Assembly (NCBI GenBank): GCA_018398805.1
Contig: JAGFBZ010000940.1
Coordinates: 1,190,001-1,254,000 of the forward strand
DNA from: Hirundichthys speculiger
Taxonomy: Eukaryota; Chordata; Actinopteri; Beloniformes; Exocoetidae
DNA: 64,000 bases
Direction of reading: 5' to 3'
Below are positions 33,781 through 45,240 of the stretch, piece by piece. The notes beneath the pieces were generated by a model. The model was not told where the DNA came from. It did no database searches and saw nothing but the letters and a program-made list of their open reading frames with translations. The position numbers and the translations under genes were made by a program. Positions within the stretch are counted from its first letter, which is position 1; each line of letters opens with the position of its first letter.

Positions 33781-34081
33781 GACTGACATTGGATTCATGT
33801 TACATGTTGTGTATCAGTTCTGTGTTTTCCTATATTCATGAAGGTGGCATACAGTTAGGCTGACAAGCCTGTCAGTCATTGTTAAGAGAGAGAACTGGAG
33901 CTAAAAGACTCGGGGGAGAGGGGGATCTCGATCAATTAGCGACATTAACATTATCTGCGAAGATGTGATGAGCCAATGTGGCTCTAGTGAAAAAGTAGTG
34001 AGGACTGGTCAGCGATGTCAACAGGAAATTGGGAAAAACTCTGAAGTGGTTCACGAAGGGGGGGGGGACTATTCCGACATC
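33781..34081. other. Unannotated stretch
   Basis: No recognised feature. A G9 run lies near 34060. Confidence 0.35.
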
Positions 34082-34148
34082 CACCACAACTGCTGAACAG
34101 ACATCCTCTGACCTCAAGAGAATAAAAACGTCTGCAAGTAATACGGTG
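34082..34148. repeat. 67-bp segment shared with copy 1 of the GC-rich TIR element
   Basis: Matches 9808-9872 at roughly 85 percent, including ACATCCTCTGACCTCAAG and GCAAGTAATA. The flanks are unrelated. It may be internal sequence of a longer, autonomous parent, or a separate small repeat that was captured by copy 1. Confidence 0.75.
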
Positions 34149-34512
34149 ATGGTTCACGTCACGCCGACCACAGTCTCTGCCGGGTCCGATCATCGGATCA
34201 TCATACACGTATCTCAAAAATGACCCCAGGATGGAAAAAAACTCAAAAATCTGCGGATCCGCGGAAAATTGACATCCCTGCTGGTCTATATTATTGTCTA
34301 AACGTACGAACATCAGTCCTCCATTTTCTGACTGCTCGTGAGCACGTGTGACCGTGTAAGCTAACGTAACATTCACACCAGTTTAAGCTAGCATTCACAT
34401 ATTGACATTTTACACTGCAATGCAAAGACATAGATACATGATAACATTCGTCTGAGACACAATATTAATATAAATATAATTCGGAACTCTGAAAGTGAGA
34501 CAGTAATAAACT
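34149..34512. other. Unannotated stretch
   Basis: Nothing recognised. ATCTGCGGATCCGCGG near 34247 contains a short dyad. Confidence 0.35.
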
Positions 34513-34578
34513 AAGTTATCTAGATAACTTACGTCACAGTGCTCCAAGTTATCTAGATAACTTACATCACAGTGCTCC
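34513..34578. repeat. 33-bp tandem duplication containing a perfect 18-bp palindrome
   Basis: AAGTTATCTAGATAACTT occurs at 34513-34530 and 34546-34563, each followed by AC(G/A)TCACAGTGCTCC. The first copy holds TTACGTCA, a CRE-like octamer. Two units with a single visible difference. Confidence 0.93.
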
Positions 34579-35271
34579 CCCAGTCGTCAACGTTGCAGAA
34601 ACAGCGCAAAGCCCTCTCGCTCTCTCTCTTTTTTTTTTTTTTTTTTTGCACGGCAGCCGGGAACCAACCAGTCCATTAGTGCCGAAAAAAATCTTAAAAA
34701 AAAAAAAATTTAAATTCTACATCAGCATAGAAAAGAGCGCATCATCGAAGATATGAGGAAGTACTGTACGATTCTGGTTCTCCACGCTACAAAGAAAGCA
34801 CATATTCTAGTAATTCATGGAGGGAGATTGCGATGAATGTGGGTCTGGATACGGCCGAGAAGAGGAAGGGAAGAGGAAAAACACAAGAGATAAGTTTAGT
34901 AAGTTTAGCTAGGTCGTGATTGTCGCTTTTGCGTTGTGGCATGGAATAACATAATAACATTGGACCACCAGTTAGGGAGGGCACCAGCTAGCACACCCAG
35001 AGGACACCATGGGTACAGCACGAGGATGGGGGAAGGGTGCTCCCACCTCCACCGCAATCCACCAAGAGTCGAGCCCCCATGTGCAACGAGATGGACCAGG
35101 AGGGAAGCCGGGAGGGTGGGGAAATAAAATAGGAAAATCAGGATCACCATGACTATACCTGGCATCCCCCTTCCCTTTGAACAGATTTGCGCCACAGTTG
35201 CCTCAAGACTTTAACCAACAGAACGGTAAAAATTAAAGTTTTAGGCTGTTTTCCAACTCCCCAACTAGAGA
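34579..35271. other. Unannotated stretch with poly-T
   Basis: CT repeats and a T19-type run at 34616-34647, then mixed sequence. Opposed frames at 34905-35195 and 34936-35127 are overlapping and unsupported. Confidence 0.4.
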
Positions 35272-35292
35272 GGGTTAGGGTTAGGGTTAGGG
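35272..35292 (+). repeat. Short TTAGGG run
   Basis: Three and a half perfect TTAGGG units. Too short for a telomeric remnant by itself; compare the long array at 50062. Confidence 0.9.
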
Positions 35293-36725
35293 CAGGAGTG
35301 GATGAAGGGGTGGTAAGGAGGACAGCCACACACTTTTGTGCCGCAGTCTGCCCACAACAAGTTCCCTACCACTGGGCCAGCACCTCCAACCCTATCATAA
35401 GACCTTGTGTATAACTCTTGTGTACCAGTGCTCTGGTCAAGTGATGTGCATCAAAAGAGGCATGGCACACAGTCACATGGGAGAGAGACGGGGACACGGC
35501 TGCAACCAGGTCCTGTAACCCCACTTTATCCAGCCTTGTCCTGGATATATGAGGGAACACACCCCCAAACAGTTCAAGTAGAAAGGGACGACCCAGGAGA
35601 CCCAGTAGCAGCAGCCTGAGGCACAACAAGCTTCAGCAGGTCAGCACCGTAGACAGCAAGGGGTGACTCCACCCACCCCGCCATCAGAGGATCCCCTACT
35701 CCTTAGTGGCCGCACCCCACGCTGGACAGAGACAGGAGCATCCACCTGATGCAAGGCCCACACAGCACGGCCCTATGGGATGCTACTGTAACAACCTGCC
35801 ACCATGAGCAGCTTTATTCAAGAAAGATGCTCAAGAAAGTAATCACGGAAGAGAAACTGAGAGAGTGACTGAGGTAGAGACCAAACAAAACTAAATGTTC
35901 GAAAACGCTTGTAAAAGTTTCTTATCCTCTCCTGCCTGTAGGGGGACCCAAAGCGCTAAAAACTGCAAAAGATGCTTATCTAATGTATGTATGGATAGAT
36001 GAATGGATGACAAATGCCATATCTTTGTGGAAAGCCCTTAAATTACAAGCTGCAAATCGGCACCACATTTTGACTATGTTATTTCAATTTTTTGTGATGG
36101 TGCATAAAGGCACAATCATGAAACTGTCATTGTCCAAATACTTCTGGACTGAGCTGTAAATATATATATAATACAATAATCCCTCAGTAGTTTGGAGACC
36201 CATCTCACAGTACTTAATATTGAGATGTTTTGAACTGAACGTGCAGGTGCGTGTGTGCAAGCATTCATGTGTGTGGCTGACAGGAATGTGCTGGGTGCTG
36301 TAATTGAGAGATAAGATCGCAGCAGAAGGCTCAGGTGCTGACAGACACACAGAGAGGTGATAAGACGGAGAAAGACAATCCTCAGTCAGACTCCTTCATT
36401 TCCAGTAGCTGCATCTGTCAGGTGTGCTCCCTTTGACCTATTTCCAAGCCTGACAGATTGTTAACTTTCATAATTTCCATTTCCACAACTGAAATTTTCC
36501 ATTTGAGAGGTCCTTCCACTTTACCACTCAAACATTCCTAAACCCTGGTTTAAATTTTGTTAGTACAAGGAAAACAGTTTGTTACGTCAATCAATGGATT
36601 TACTGCGTAAGGTACCTCTCTGGGAAACTCTGCGCAAGGTACTGACTTAAAAACCTACCTACTTGTGTAGTTTTCTGTAATATTTTTTGTCAAAAATTAG
36701 GAAATAACAATGGCTCCTTGCCAGT
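35293..36725. other. Unannotated stretch, partly GC-richer
   Basis: 35320-35800 is GC-richer with overlapping short frames on both strands that I cannot assign. It could be a dispersed repeat. A short ATATATAT run is at 36155-36170. Confidence 0.35.
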
Positions 36726-37361
36726 AAATAAGATAAGATAAGAAAAGATAAGATAAAATAAGATAAGATAAAGTAAAATAAAATAAGCCAAGCTAAAATA
36801 AGCTTAGCTAAAATACGACGAACCCAAGCTAAATAAGCTAAGCTAGGATAAGATAAGATAAAATAGGATGAGATAAGATAAGAAAAGCTAAGTAAAGATA
36901 ATATAAGCCAAGCTAAGCTAAGATAAAATAAGACACGATGAATCAAGCTAAGATAAGGTAAGCTAACATAAAATAGGATAAGATAGGCCAAGCTAAGATA
37001 AACCAAGCTAAGATAAACCAAGCTAAGATAAGATATGATTCACCAAGCTTAAATAAGCTAAGCTAAACTAAGCTAAGATAAGATAAGATAAGATAAGATA
37101 GGATAGGATAAGATAAGATAGGAAAAGCTAAGTTAAGACAATATAAGCCAAGCTAAGATAAGATAAGATATGATAAACCAAGCTAAGATAAGATAAAATA
37201 GGATAAGATAAAATAGCATGAGATAAGATAGGATAAGATAAGAAAAGCTAAGCTAAGATAATATAAGCCAAGCTAAGCTAATATAAGATATGATAAACCA
37301 AATTAAGATAAGAAAAGCTAAGCTAAGATAAGATAAGATAAACCAAGCTAAGCTAAGATAA
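36726..37361 (+). repeat. GATAA/AGCTA satellite-like array
   Basis: 636 bp of degenerate pentanucleotides: mostly AGATA, AAATA, AGCTA and CCAAGCTA in mixed order with a tendency to higher-order 40-60-base units such as AAGCCAAGCTAAGATAA. It abuts a reversed LINE 3' end (CTGATCCCTAGAGGG at 37369), so it probably expanded from the LINE's TTATC-type tail. The 120-aa minus frame rich in YLSL is a repeat artefact. Confidence 0.95.
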
Positions 37362-37870
37362 TTTTTTACTGATCCCTAGAGGGAAAATTCAAGTGTCACA
37401 GCAGTATAAAAAGTACCAAATAGCAAGAAAATAAAATAGATCAAAAAGGCATCTCAAGTTACAATTTGAATTTAGCAGGTTGCTATTTTAGTTCAAAACT
37501 GACTATTTGCTTGTGTGAAGTCTGACAGCAGTGAGCATAACATTGCCTCTAAAATGTTCAGTTTTACACTGCGGTGGAATGAGGTGGTGGCTGAATAAGC
37601 AGCATATTTGCCAGAGGCCATTTTGGAGTGGGTGAGACAGGTTGTTCAGGATAGCTATGAGTTTGTCTGTTGGAGACACAGAACAATCCGAGTCTCCTCA
37701 AGAACAGCACCCTGTTCTGTTGTTTTTCTGCAAAGGGACTCTGTACTCAGGGACGAGCCTGTTGTTTGCTGTCGATGTGACTGACCCGGGCAGTAGGTCC
37801 CCCTGCTCCTCCGGTAGTCCACCACAATCTCCTTGGTCTTGTTGATGTTGAGCTACTTTGGTTGGTCACA
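37362..37870 (-). mobile_element. L2/Rex1-like LINE 3' part
   Basis: Begins, reversed, with the fish LINE end motif (ACTGATCCCTAGAGGGAAAATTC on the plus strand, 37367-37389, in two parts). The distal end gives LNINKTKEIVVDYRR-like codons near 37820-37858. Intermediate sequence is decayed ORF2 C-terminus. Exact clade is uncertain. Confidence 0.7.
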
Positions 37871-38669
37871 GAATAAAATCAATAAAACAGACAGTAACTT
37901 TTAGCTTTTTATTCATTACATTTAAAAAATAAACATATCCATCCCTTTTACCATGATGCCGTGGGAAGGTATTGAATCAGCATATGTTTGTCGACATTCT
38001 GTCAAAGGGCTCATGACGTGAATATGAGTCTTTATGTAACTTTTAGGGGGCGGAAATTCTGCTTAGCATGCTTTTAAGACAAAATCAGGATGTACTGAAT
38101 ATTGCTTTAATTTATTTTCTTATATCTACAGCAAATAATCACATATCACACATGTAGCTTCAACTATACAATAATTAAACATAGAGGGGGAGTACAAGGC
38201 TGTTTTTCTGACCAAAAAATGTAATAAAATACTTTCAAATGTAATGTTGATGGGTTTTTTTTTTTTTTTTTTCCCCTAAAATAAGGATATTTATATATCT
38301 GTTGCTCTGATCATCTTGTTTTATTGGACACCTCTAAAAAAGATTCTGGTAGCATCTTATCCATTATACAACTGAGCAATTTCTTTCCGAGAGGGAGATT
38401 CAGACAAAACTACACACTGAGACGTTAGCATCACAGCTGCTGTTGTGGAAACATGTACACAGTTCACTTCTTCAAGTCTAAAGTACAGTTCTATGGCCGT
38501 CAAAGAAGTCAAAGCCAACGTGCCTGATACCAGACATGAGGTAAAAATTATGATATGGTATCTTGGCTTTCTCTTTCTCTTATTTGAAGAATAAATTGAT
38601 GATTATAAAGATGATTTTGAATGAAGGAAAATAAATCAAGAATTTCAGCTCCACTTCCACATGGTATTT
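37871..38669. other. Unannotated stretch
   Basis: AT-rich; T18 run near 38256-38273. No supported feature. Confidence 0.4.
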
Positions 38670-39532
38670 GGGGCCGATCTTCCGCCAGATCTGCTAAAGC
38701 TGCTACTAAGGGATAGCGGGTAGCAGGAGGGGCGTTCCCCCACAAACAATGCAATCTTCCACCTCACTAAACCCGCTATCCCACCTGCGCTACCGCTACA
38801 TTATGTAGCGGGTAGCGCTACCTGTTAAACCAACCAGTGCGTCAGCAGCCATTGCCTTTAAGAGCAGGTTGTGCTACCCGCTAACCGCTATGGAGCGTCT
38901 TTTCATCCACATCGGAGCAGCTCTTGTGCGCAGCTCGTCTGGGACTCTGCTGTAGAGCTTCCTCCTCTTCACTCCTCCCTTCTCCTCCTCTGCACTGATA
39001 TATACATAAAAATATTTTTACACAGAAAATTCCTATCGGCTACCTGAAAGTCCCAGATAGTCGGTGTCCTCCCAGTAAACACGCTCTGGTCATCTATGGT
39101 TTAACTGGCGAGCGAGCCGTTGAAGACAATCTCTGCTATTTTCTCAGGGGTTCAACTGAGGCCAAATCACGCTTTTTATACAAGAGTTAATTCGAGAGGT
39201 AGAGCTGTTTGTGCACGTCCACCTGGTCACATGTGGACGCATTGATGCCATTTGGACGCGCTTTTGTACGCACCGACATGCAGGTTGTGGGTACTGCGGG
39301 TCAGACCACCTGCTACCCGCAACCCTAATCCCGCGATTGCAAGATACCGAGTTTGCAGAAAGGGCTAAAAGACACGCCCATTGCCACACCTACAAAGTGA
39401 GTAAGGGAGTCAGCAAATGGGTAGCGGCTTTAGCAAGCAAAAGATTGCATTAGCGGTTATCGGTTTCCTATACCAGCAATTTGCGGTTAGCGGCTAGTGT
39501 TAACGGGTAAGAGGAAGTGTATGATCGGGGCC
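38670..39532. mobile_element. GC-rich TIR transposon, copy 3 (longest)
   Basis: About 863 bp. The left end GGGGCCGATCTTCCGCC and right end ATGATCGGGGCC match copy 1. Left arm 38670-38895 and right arm 39185-39532 align with copy 1 throughout. The middle, 38896-39180, is unique to this copy and includes GGAGCAGCTCTTGTGCGCAGC. A TTG on each side (38667-38669 overlapping the end, and 39533-39535) may be a 3-bp target duplication. No transposase frame. Confidence 0.82.
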
Positions 39533-39747
39533 TTGATATGCAAAAATTAATAATAAAAATAAAATATGTTTAAAAAAACTTTCCATATTTTCCCTGTCAG
39601 AATCTTATTTTGAAAAGTAGTAGGAAACTAAAGCTGTCAAATAAATGTAATGTGATACAGAGTAAAATATTTACTTCTAAAATACAGTGGATTGGGAGGA
39701 AGTAGAGTACAGCACAAGTCTGTTTATACAGGTTTGCACATTCCATA
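39533..39747. other. Spacer
   Basis: No feature. Confidence 0.35.
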
Positions 39748-39755
39748 CATTAAGG

Positions 39756-40150
39756 CAGTCCTTCTCAAATAGTGGGCTGCAACCCCTTGCTTTTTTTTTG
39801 CCCTACTGGAATAAAATGTAATTGCATATATACTACAGTAGGTGGCAGTAGCCCTGGGGGTCCCCATTAACTGCGAAAACTAAGGGATCACTGTATGATG
39901 ATGCTGACATAGCGCTTGACTTCACTGTGACTATGATGGGATTGATCAACTTTAAATCCTTACAGACTGAAAAACTATTGGAATAAAGTTATTCTTTGTT
40001 ATAAGTTGATCTATATTCCTTTCTTTTTGTTTCCCTTAATGTTAATAAGGATACAGCGTTATGCAGAGGTGTACTTATAACAATTTTATAAACAAATGAT
40101 ACTTTTTATGGGGGGGGGGGGGCGCAGCAGAAAATAATTGACAAGCACTG
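39756..40150 (+). mobile_element. hAT-type MITE, copy 3, with 8-bp target duplication
   Basis: 395 bp, starting CAGTCCTTCTCAAATA and ending TAATTGACAAGCACTG (complement CAGTGCTTGTCAATTA). Flanked by CATTAAGG (39748-39755) and CCTTAAGG (40151-40158), a near-perfect 8-bp duplication expected for hAT. Retains the TGATGCTGACATAGCGCTTGACTTCACTGTGACTA coding remnant (39899-39933) also seen in copy 2. A G12 run lies near 40109-40122. Confidence 0.9.
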
Positions 40151-40158
40151 CCTTAAGG

Positions 40159-41949
40159 CAACTCAAAGTGCTTTACAAAGGCATTAAGATGAAAAGAAAA
40201 GTTGTGGTTTAAGTGGAGTACTTAATTAAATGTAATTGGTTACATCCTTTTTATTGCAAACCGTCAATGTGTTTATATTTACATTTACTTTTCAGGTGTT
40301 TTTACACTTGGTCCCTGACATATAATTAATCTGCCTTTTTCACACATCAGACCCCTGTAAAAGTCCGAGGAGAGGTTTGTTTAACCTGAGCATTGTGAAC
40401 ATAAAACGGTTTTTACTTTTCTTTTGTTAGTTGTATTTTTGGTCCCTTGGCTTGTCATAAATGTGTGTGACACTCACCAATGTGAACTCAAAGGGAACCG
40501 AGGCCTCATCAGAGATCTAAGGAAGACCAGAAAGAGATTGTTTTTGTTTTGTTTGTTTGTTTTTGTCACCTTTGTTTGTTTTTTTTCATGTGAACTGACA
40601 ATGTGAAAGTAAAAATAACTTTTTGTTGAGTTTTTTTGTCCCGTTTAAGAGGACTGAGTTCAGTTTACTTAAAGTAGCACAAAGGAACTTTTACAATTTT
40701 TAGCCCAGAGTTTTCCCCTGCAGTGATGGAGGTAAAGTTACTTTTACTACACTTGTACACTGTAGGGATTTACACCGGTTTGGTCTCTTACTCAATAACT
40801 GTCCCATTTTCTCTACATCTCATTCGTCACTTCTGCCATGATGTCCACTGCTGCCCTGTGAATCAGTTTCATCATTGATCATGCGTGGCATCATACCGTA
40901 AAGTGATACACACTTGTCACAAGACATAACCAGGACAAGAGTCCAAAGCTCCTTTGGGTAGTTTTTGCCAACAATAGGAACAGGAGACCACGAGAGCTCG
41001 ATGACACTTCCTAAAAATAAGCAAAGTATTCCTTCAAGTGTGCTGCTTTAAAAAGGAACCATATGTGAAAATACCATTAGTCACTTAGCAAGCTCTTTTA
41101 CCCAAAGTGATACAATTGAGCGCTAAATTTTTATGTGTGGAATAGGCACCAGAACAGAAAAAGAAGTGTAAATTAGGCATGTTAGGATATTAGGTAGAGC
41201 CTGTTCCCTTAACCTGACCTGAATTTTCATTTTTTTCCAACAACTCTTCTTTCAATCATCATAGTTTGACAAACCAAACAAATTAAGTTGCTTACGTCCA
41301 GGATGTCTTCACACAATTTGCTATGAACTGTCAAATTCTGAAGTGTACAGATAAAAGGTAATGACCACATTTGAGTTCGTGCACTCGTTTTACGCAGCAA
41401 CTTGATCCGGGACCCTTGTGTGCAGATGAGAAAAGCGAATGTGTGATCTGCAGTAATGATTTCCCAACCTTCCAGAGTGGATGTGGGATGTAACCTGTCA
41501 TACGATCCACAGGAGACGCCTAAAGCTGGGTTTTCTGTTGACTTGCTTCCAAAAAGCACTTTACCCTCTTATTGGGCTCATACGCACGGTGCGTGTGCAC
41601 ACGCACAAATGTCCCGGGGGGCTGTTGAAGTTAATATGACCAGGTTCAGCGACATTATGGGTTATGAAACTTAATTCTCCCCATAAACCATTCTCATTTC
41701 CACCATAACATGTACGAGCGTACAAGAAAGATGGTGGGAGAGAAAGTCAGGGAGGAGAGGAAACAAGGTTGGTGGGCTAAGATGGAAGCAGTTGAAGAAA
41801 GAAAAAGGTAGGGAAAAAGAAGGAGATACGAGGGAAGGACAAGATTTGGCAAGAAGTAGAAATAAATAAGCTTGATTTAAGAAAGAAATTGATTGATAGT
41901 GTTGAAAGTAGAGGGGGGGTGTTGGGGGAGGGGTGTAAAGAATAAATGT
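40159..41949. other. Long unannotated stretch
   Basis: No gene or repeat identified in 1.8 kb. 40530-40590 is T/G-rich. 41585-41610 has a TGCGTGTGCACACGCA dyad. 41700-41930 is strongly purine-rich on the plus strand, and the minus frames there (106 and 79 aa) are composition artefacts. Confidence 0.4.
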
Positions 41950-43400
41950 GTCCGTGCCCATATAGACCTCCCGCAGCGACGCGACACACACCTTGACGAC
42001 AGAGCGCCATCGCCATATTGGAGTGAAGACAACAAGCTAGGGCTTAAGCGATTACATAGACTCTGTGCAGGTTACGTGGAATATCATGACCAGTCGTCTG
42101 ATAGTGCTGTCAGACCATGTTCAAAGTCTGAATGGGTCGGAAAAGGAACGATACAGGGAGAAATTACAGATTTCAGGCCTAGAACACGACCCGTACCTAT
42201 TCAGTGTTTTCAAAAACAGCCGTCGGCAGTCGCATCCAACGGCAACTTTTCCATTTGCGACGCCTACTTTCCCTTGGGTAAATAAATTATGAAATAAATA
42301 AAGTTTTCGTAAAAGAGCCAAGTGTCCACAAAGGTTTTTGAGTTAATAAACTTGAAAGTTTGGTCGATCGAACGTTCAGCAGTTTCCAACGTCTGTCTTT
42401 GTTGCTAGTCCCGCCCCCTAACCTATTCTACCCAATAACCTGCCTGCCTCAGCTGGAGATGCATTCAATGAACTCATGTAATCCGAACAACAGAACATCT
42501 AAACAATAACAGAGCATCATAACATGAACATGTCAGGGTTGCTACAATATTCTGTATTCCAAGACGAGCAAAATGGCGGAAAATGACTTGAAAACTAGCC
42601 TGTATGTGTTAAATATTTAACACAAATTAGGCACAGATTTCAGATAAATGTGTCATTTTTAAACTGTACTTTTTCATTCAAAATTAAAGATGAATGTGTA
42701 AGAATGTTAGTAAATTAGAGACTAGCCAAACTTGAACTACATACACGTTGTTTAGCCTCTCGTAACTTCAAGGCCCATTCTAATGTATTGTAGAATCAGA
42801 TTAATATCAAGGACGTTAATGTTATCATAAACCAAGCAAACATGGAGTTATAAAATAACCAGTTTATTTTCATTTGATTTGTTATTAAATACATGTATCA
42901 CACTTTGCTCTTTCAAACTTGCAATTACTTTCTTTACTCTTGTTTAACAAAAGACATGCAACGTTATGGCTAGAGTTATTTTAATAAAAAGAAAAGGTAT
43001 CTGAACATCCCATTTTGCGTCTCAAAATGCTGGAAAATACGTCTCAGAGAGTCTAGAATTTCAAAATTTCCTGGGGGACCATGCCCCCAGACCCCCCTAG
43101 GGGACAAGGCCCTTTGGGCCTTGCAACTCCTACTTCATTCAACGCAACTTCTACTTTCAAAAGTTGTGAAAACACTGCTACTGCCAGCTGCCCTGTTCTG
43201 CCCATGTGCTGGTGAAGACGAGGTAAAGAAACTCCCTGACCTCGAGCACCCGAACATATATAATTATTTGATAAGCAAGTCATCAGCGTACACCAAGGAA
43301 ACTCTCAAGGCCTATAAAAGCCTGGAATCCTGCAAATATTTCGCACTTCGACGCGCCCGCGGGGACGACACGAGGAAAGAGCACCGACCGGCGGCTTAAG
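41950..43400 (+). pseudogene. Remnant of a YqaJ/SWIM-type transposon accessory protein (ISL2EU-like)
   Basis: Two separated coding blocks fit one family. Block 1, 42090-42200, gives LVSDHVQSL-like sequence, then SEKERYREKLQISGLEHDPY. Block 2, 43217-43350, gives LPDLEHPNIYNYLISKSSAY followed by TKETLKAYKSLESCKYF. In multi-exon fish proteins of this kind these stretches adjoin (a DPY motif, then a YPDIYNYL and YTKE.LKAYKSLE.Y.F motif), ahead of SWIM zinc-finger and YqaJ nuclease domains. Here the later domains are absent, and block 2 runs into a GGATGG stub. Proteins of this type accompany ISL2EU DNA transposons. The 1-kb gap may be an intron plus insertions. Confidence 0.55.
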
Positions 43401-43617
43401 CGGGCATGGATAATGGATGGATGGACATAAAATGAAGCAAGCAAAAAGAAAGAGAAAACAAAAATCCAAGGAGAATAAGACAGAAAGAATCAAATCCAAG
43501 GGACAGATGGCGAGATAGAGTAACGCAAATGTCAGTATTATCCAGTGAGCTGCACCTCAGTGTCAGGTGTTTGCCTGTGAATGGACCTGTGTCACTGTGG
43601 TAACAGTAGAACCAGAC
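43401..43617. other. Spacer with GGATGG stub
   Basis: ATGGATAATGGATGGATGGA at 43406-43425 is a LINE-type tail of the sort that closes Rex3. The rest is unassigned and A-rich. Confidence 0.4.
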
Positions 43618-43834
43618 CAGGGTGGGAAACTCCAGTCCTTGAGGGCTGGTGTCCTGCAGGTCCTAGAAGTTTCCCTACTACAGCACACCTGATTCAAATG
43701 AATGGGTCCTTCACGGTCTTGTGCAGACCTTGATGACAAGCTGGAGGTGATCCGGTCATTTGAATCAGGCGCTGAAGCAGGGAAACATCTAAGACATGCA
43801 GGGTTGCAGCTATCGAAGACTGGGATTGCCGAAA
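43618..43834. mobile_element. Palindromic hAT-type MITE
   Basis: Left arm CAGGGTGGGAAACTCCAGTC, then GTCCTGCAGG, TTTCCCTACTACAGCACACC and ATTCAAATGAATGGG. The right arm repeats these in inverse order (ATTTGAATCAGGCGCTGAAG, GGGAAACATCTA and ACATGCAGG). The whole 217-bp unit can fold on itself around GCAGACCTTGATGACAAGC. It is a common teleost MITE type. The frames that cross it are not genes. Confidence 0.85.
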
Positions 43835-45220
43835 AATCCAAGTCCTACAATGTGAGTGGGTTTAACGACAGCTGTCACACTGGTCTTGTGACCAAAGACT
43901 ACCTGGTGTCATTTTCTGACAAACACAGAAAATCCACAAAAGGATGGTGTGGAGAAAGTTGCATTAAGCATCTACCTATAAGAATGACTGTGTCATCATT
44001 GGGCTTCTGTGAGCTGAATGGGAGAGATTTTGAACCCTCTTTCCACCACTCAGATGCAGACTGCCTCACTTTTTTATGGGGATTGCTATCGCAGTAAGTG
44101 AAACATGCACCAGACCTACGGAAACATGCAAGGCCACACAAAAATTTGAGAAGCCGGGGCAAAACAAACACAAAAAAAAACAGGTGGTGGAGGAAATATT
44201 CTGGATAATTTCTTGTGGTATTGTTCTTTAACATCATTCTGGAAAGTTATTTTTAAAGGTAACTTATTAGATTTAATCATATCAAGTTAATTATAAGGTT
44301 GCTTCCTGAAAAAAAGCACTTTATTAGTCTACAAATCTGTACAGATTGTCTCTATGTCTATGCTGTGGTTTTACCATCACACATTCATGAATGCATCACA
44401 GTGGTGCCAATTTACAACAAACATGTCTTCTTAAATAGGCAAGGGTGTTGTTGGTGGCGGTGGTCTTTTCCATGGAGGGTGTTCTACTATCGCTGCTCTG
44501 CTGAAGCTGTTCATCTTGTAGTCAAGCATCTCCAGGACAACTGCTGCAGCAACGTATATCAGCTGTGATGGAGTGGATAGGAACAATTTGTAGTGCTGTG
44601 TTCATATCCTCCAGTAGCTTTGGGGGCACCATGATGGTGTCTAGAAAGTGTTACGTAAGTGCAGTCCATTTACCATTTGCTAAACACACTGCTACTATTC
44701 TGAACACGGCTGTATATTGGCTGCTTAGTTGATTTTTTTTTTCCATATGTAAATCTTAATCTGAAATGTTGGCAAAACCTTCGGCTTGCATCTCTCAAGA
44801 AAGCACTTTGGCAAAATGCAATGGGAAGAATGTTCATTCATTTTCAGCTTTTTACGGGCACTATTAGGTAAAAAGCTGGCATCACACACAGTGTGATGTA
44901 CACTTTCAGGATTTCCTGGTCTTCTGCTCCGTCCTTTCTTCCCTCCAGTGAAATGTTCCCTTAAATTTGCAGACACCTGACTGTTTTTTAACAGTGCGTG
45001 AGAGACGCTGTAGCTCTGACCAGCCACTGAAATGACTGAAAAACTGAGGATAACGAAAACATCTTCACCAGTTAACACTCGAACCCAGAAAGCTAGCAAA
45101 CATATGCACAGAGGCTGTGTGTGTGGTACTAATTACACTCGCTCTGTCTACAAAACAGCATCCTCATTTTTCACCTACCGAGCACACACATTCCTACGTG
45201 ACATGCACAGCCAACCATTT
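43835..45220. other. Unannotated stretch
   Basis: No gene. A LINE-tail phrase, AAGTGCAGTCCATTTACCAT, at 44656-44675 recurs from 28496. The 131-aa frame (43702-44097) begins inside the palindromic MITE and is not supported. Confidence 0.4.
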
Positions 45221-45240
45221 CTCTCTCTCTCTCTCTCTCT
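45221..45240 (+). repeat. (CT)10 microsatellite
   Basis: Perfect dinucleotide run. Confidence 0.97.

Noticed and set aside
36659..37021. 120-aa frame of YLSLAYL-like residues (membrane protein?)
   Set aside because: It is a translation of the GATAA/AGCTA array.
41671..42016. 106-aa and 79-aa minus frames rich in F, L, S and P
   Set aside because: They are produced by a purine-rich tract read from the other strand.
43702..44097. 131-aa plus-strand protein
   Set aside because: It begins inside a palindromic MITE and continues into unassigned sequence with no similarity.
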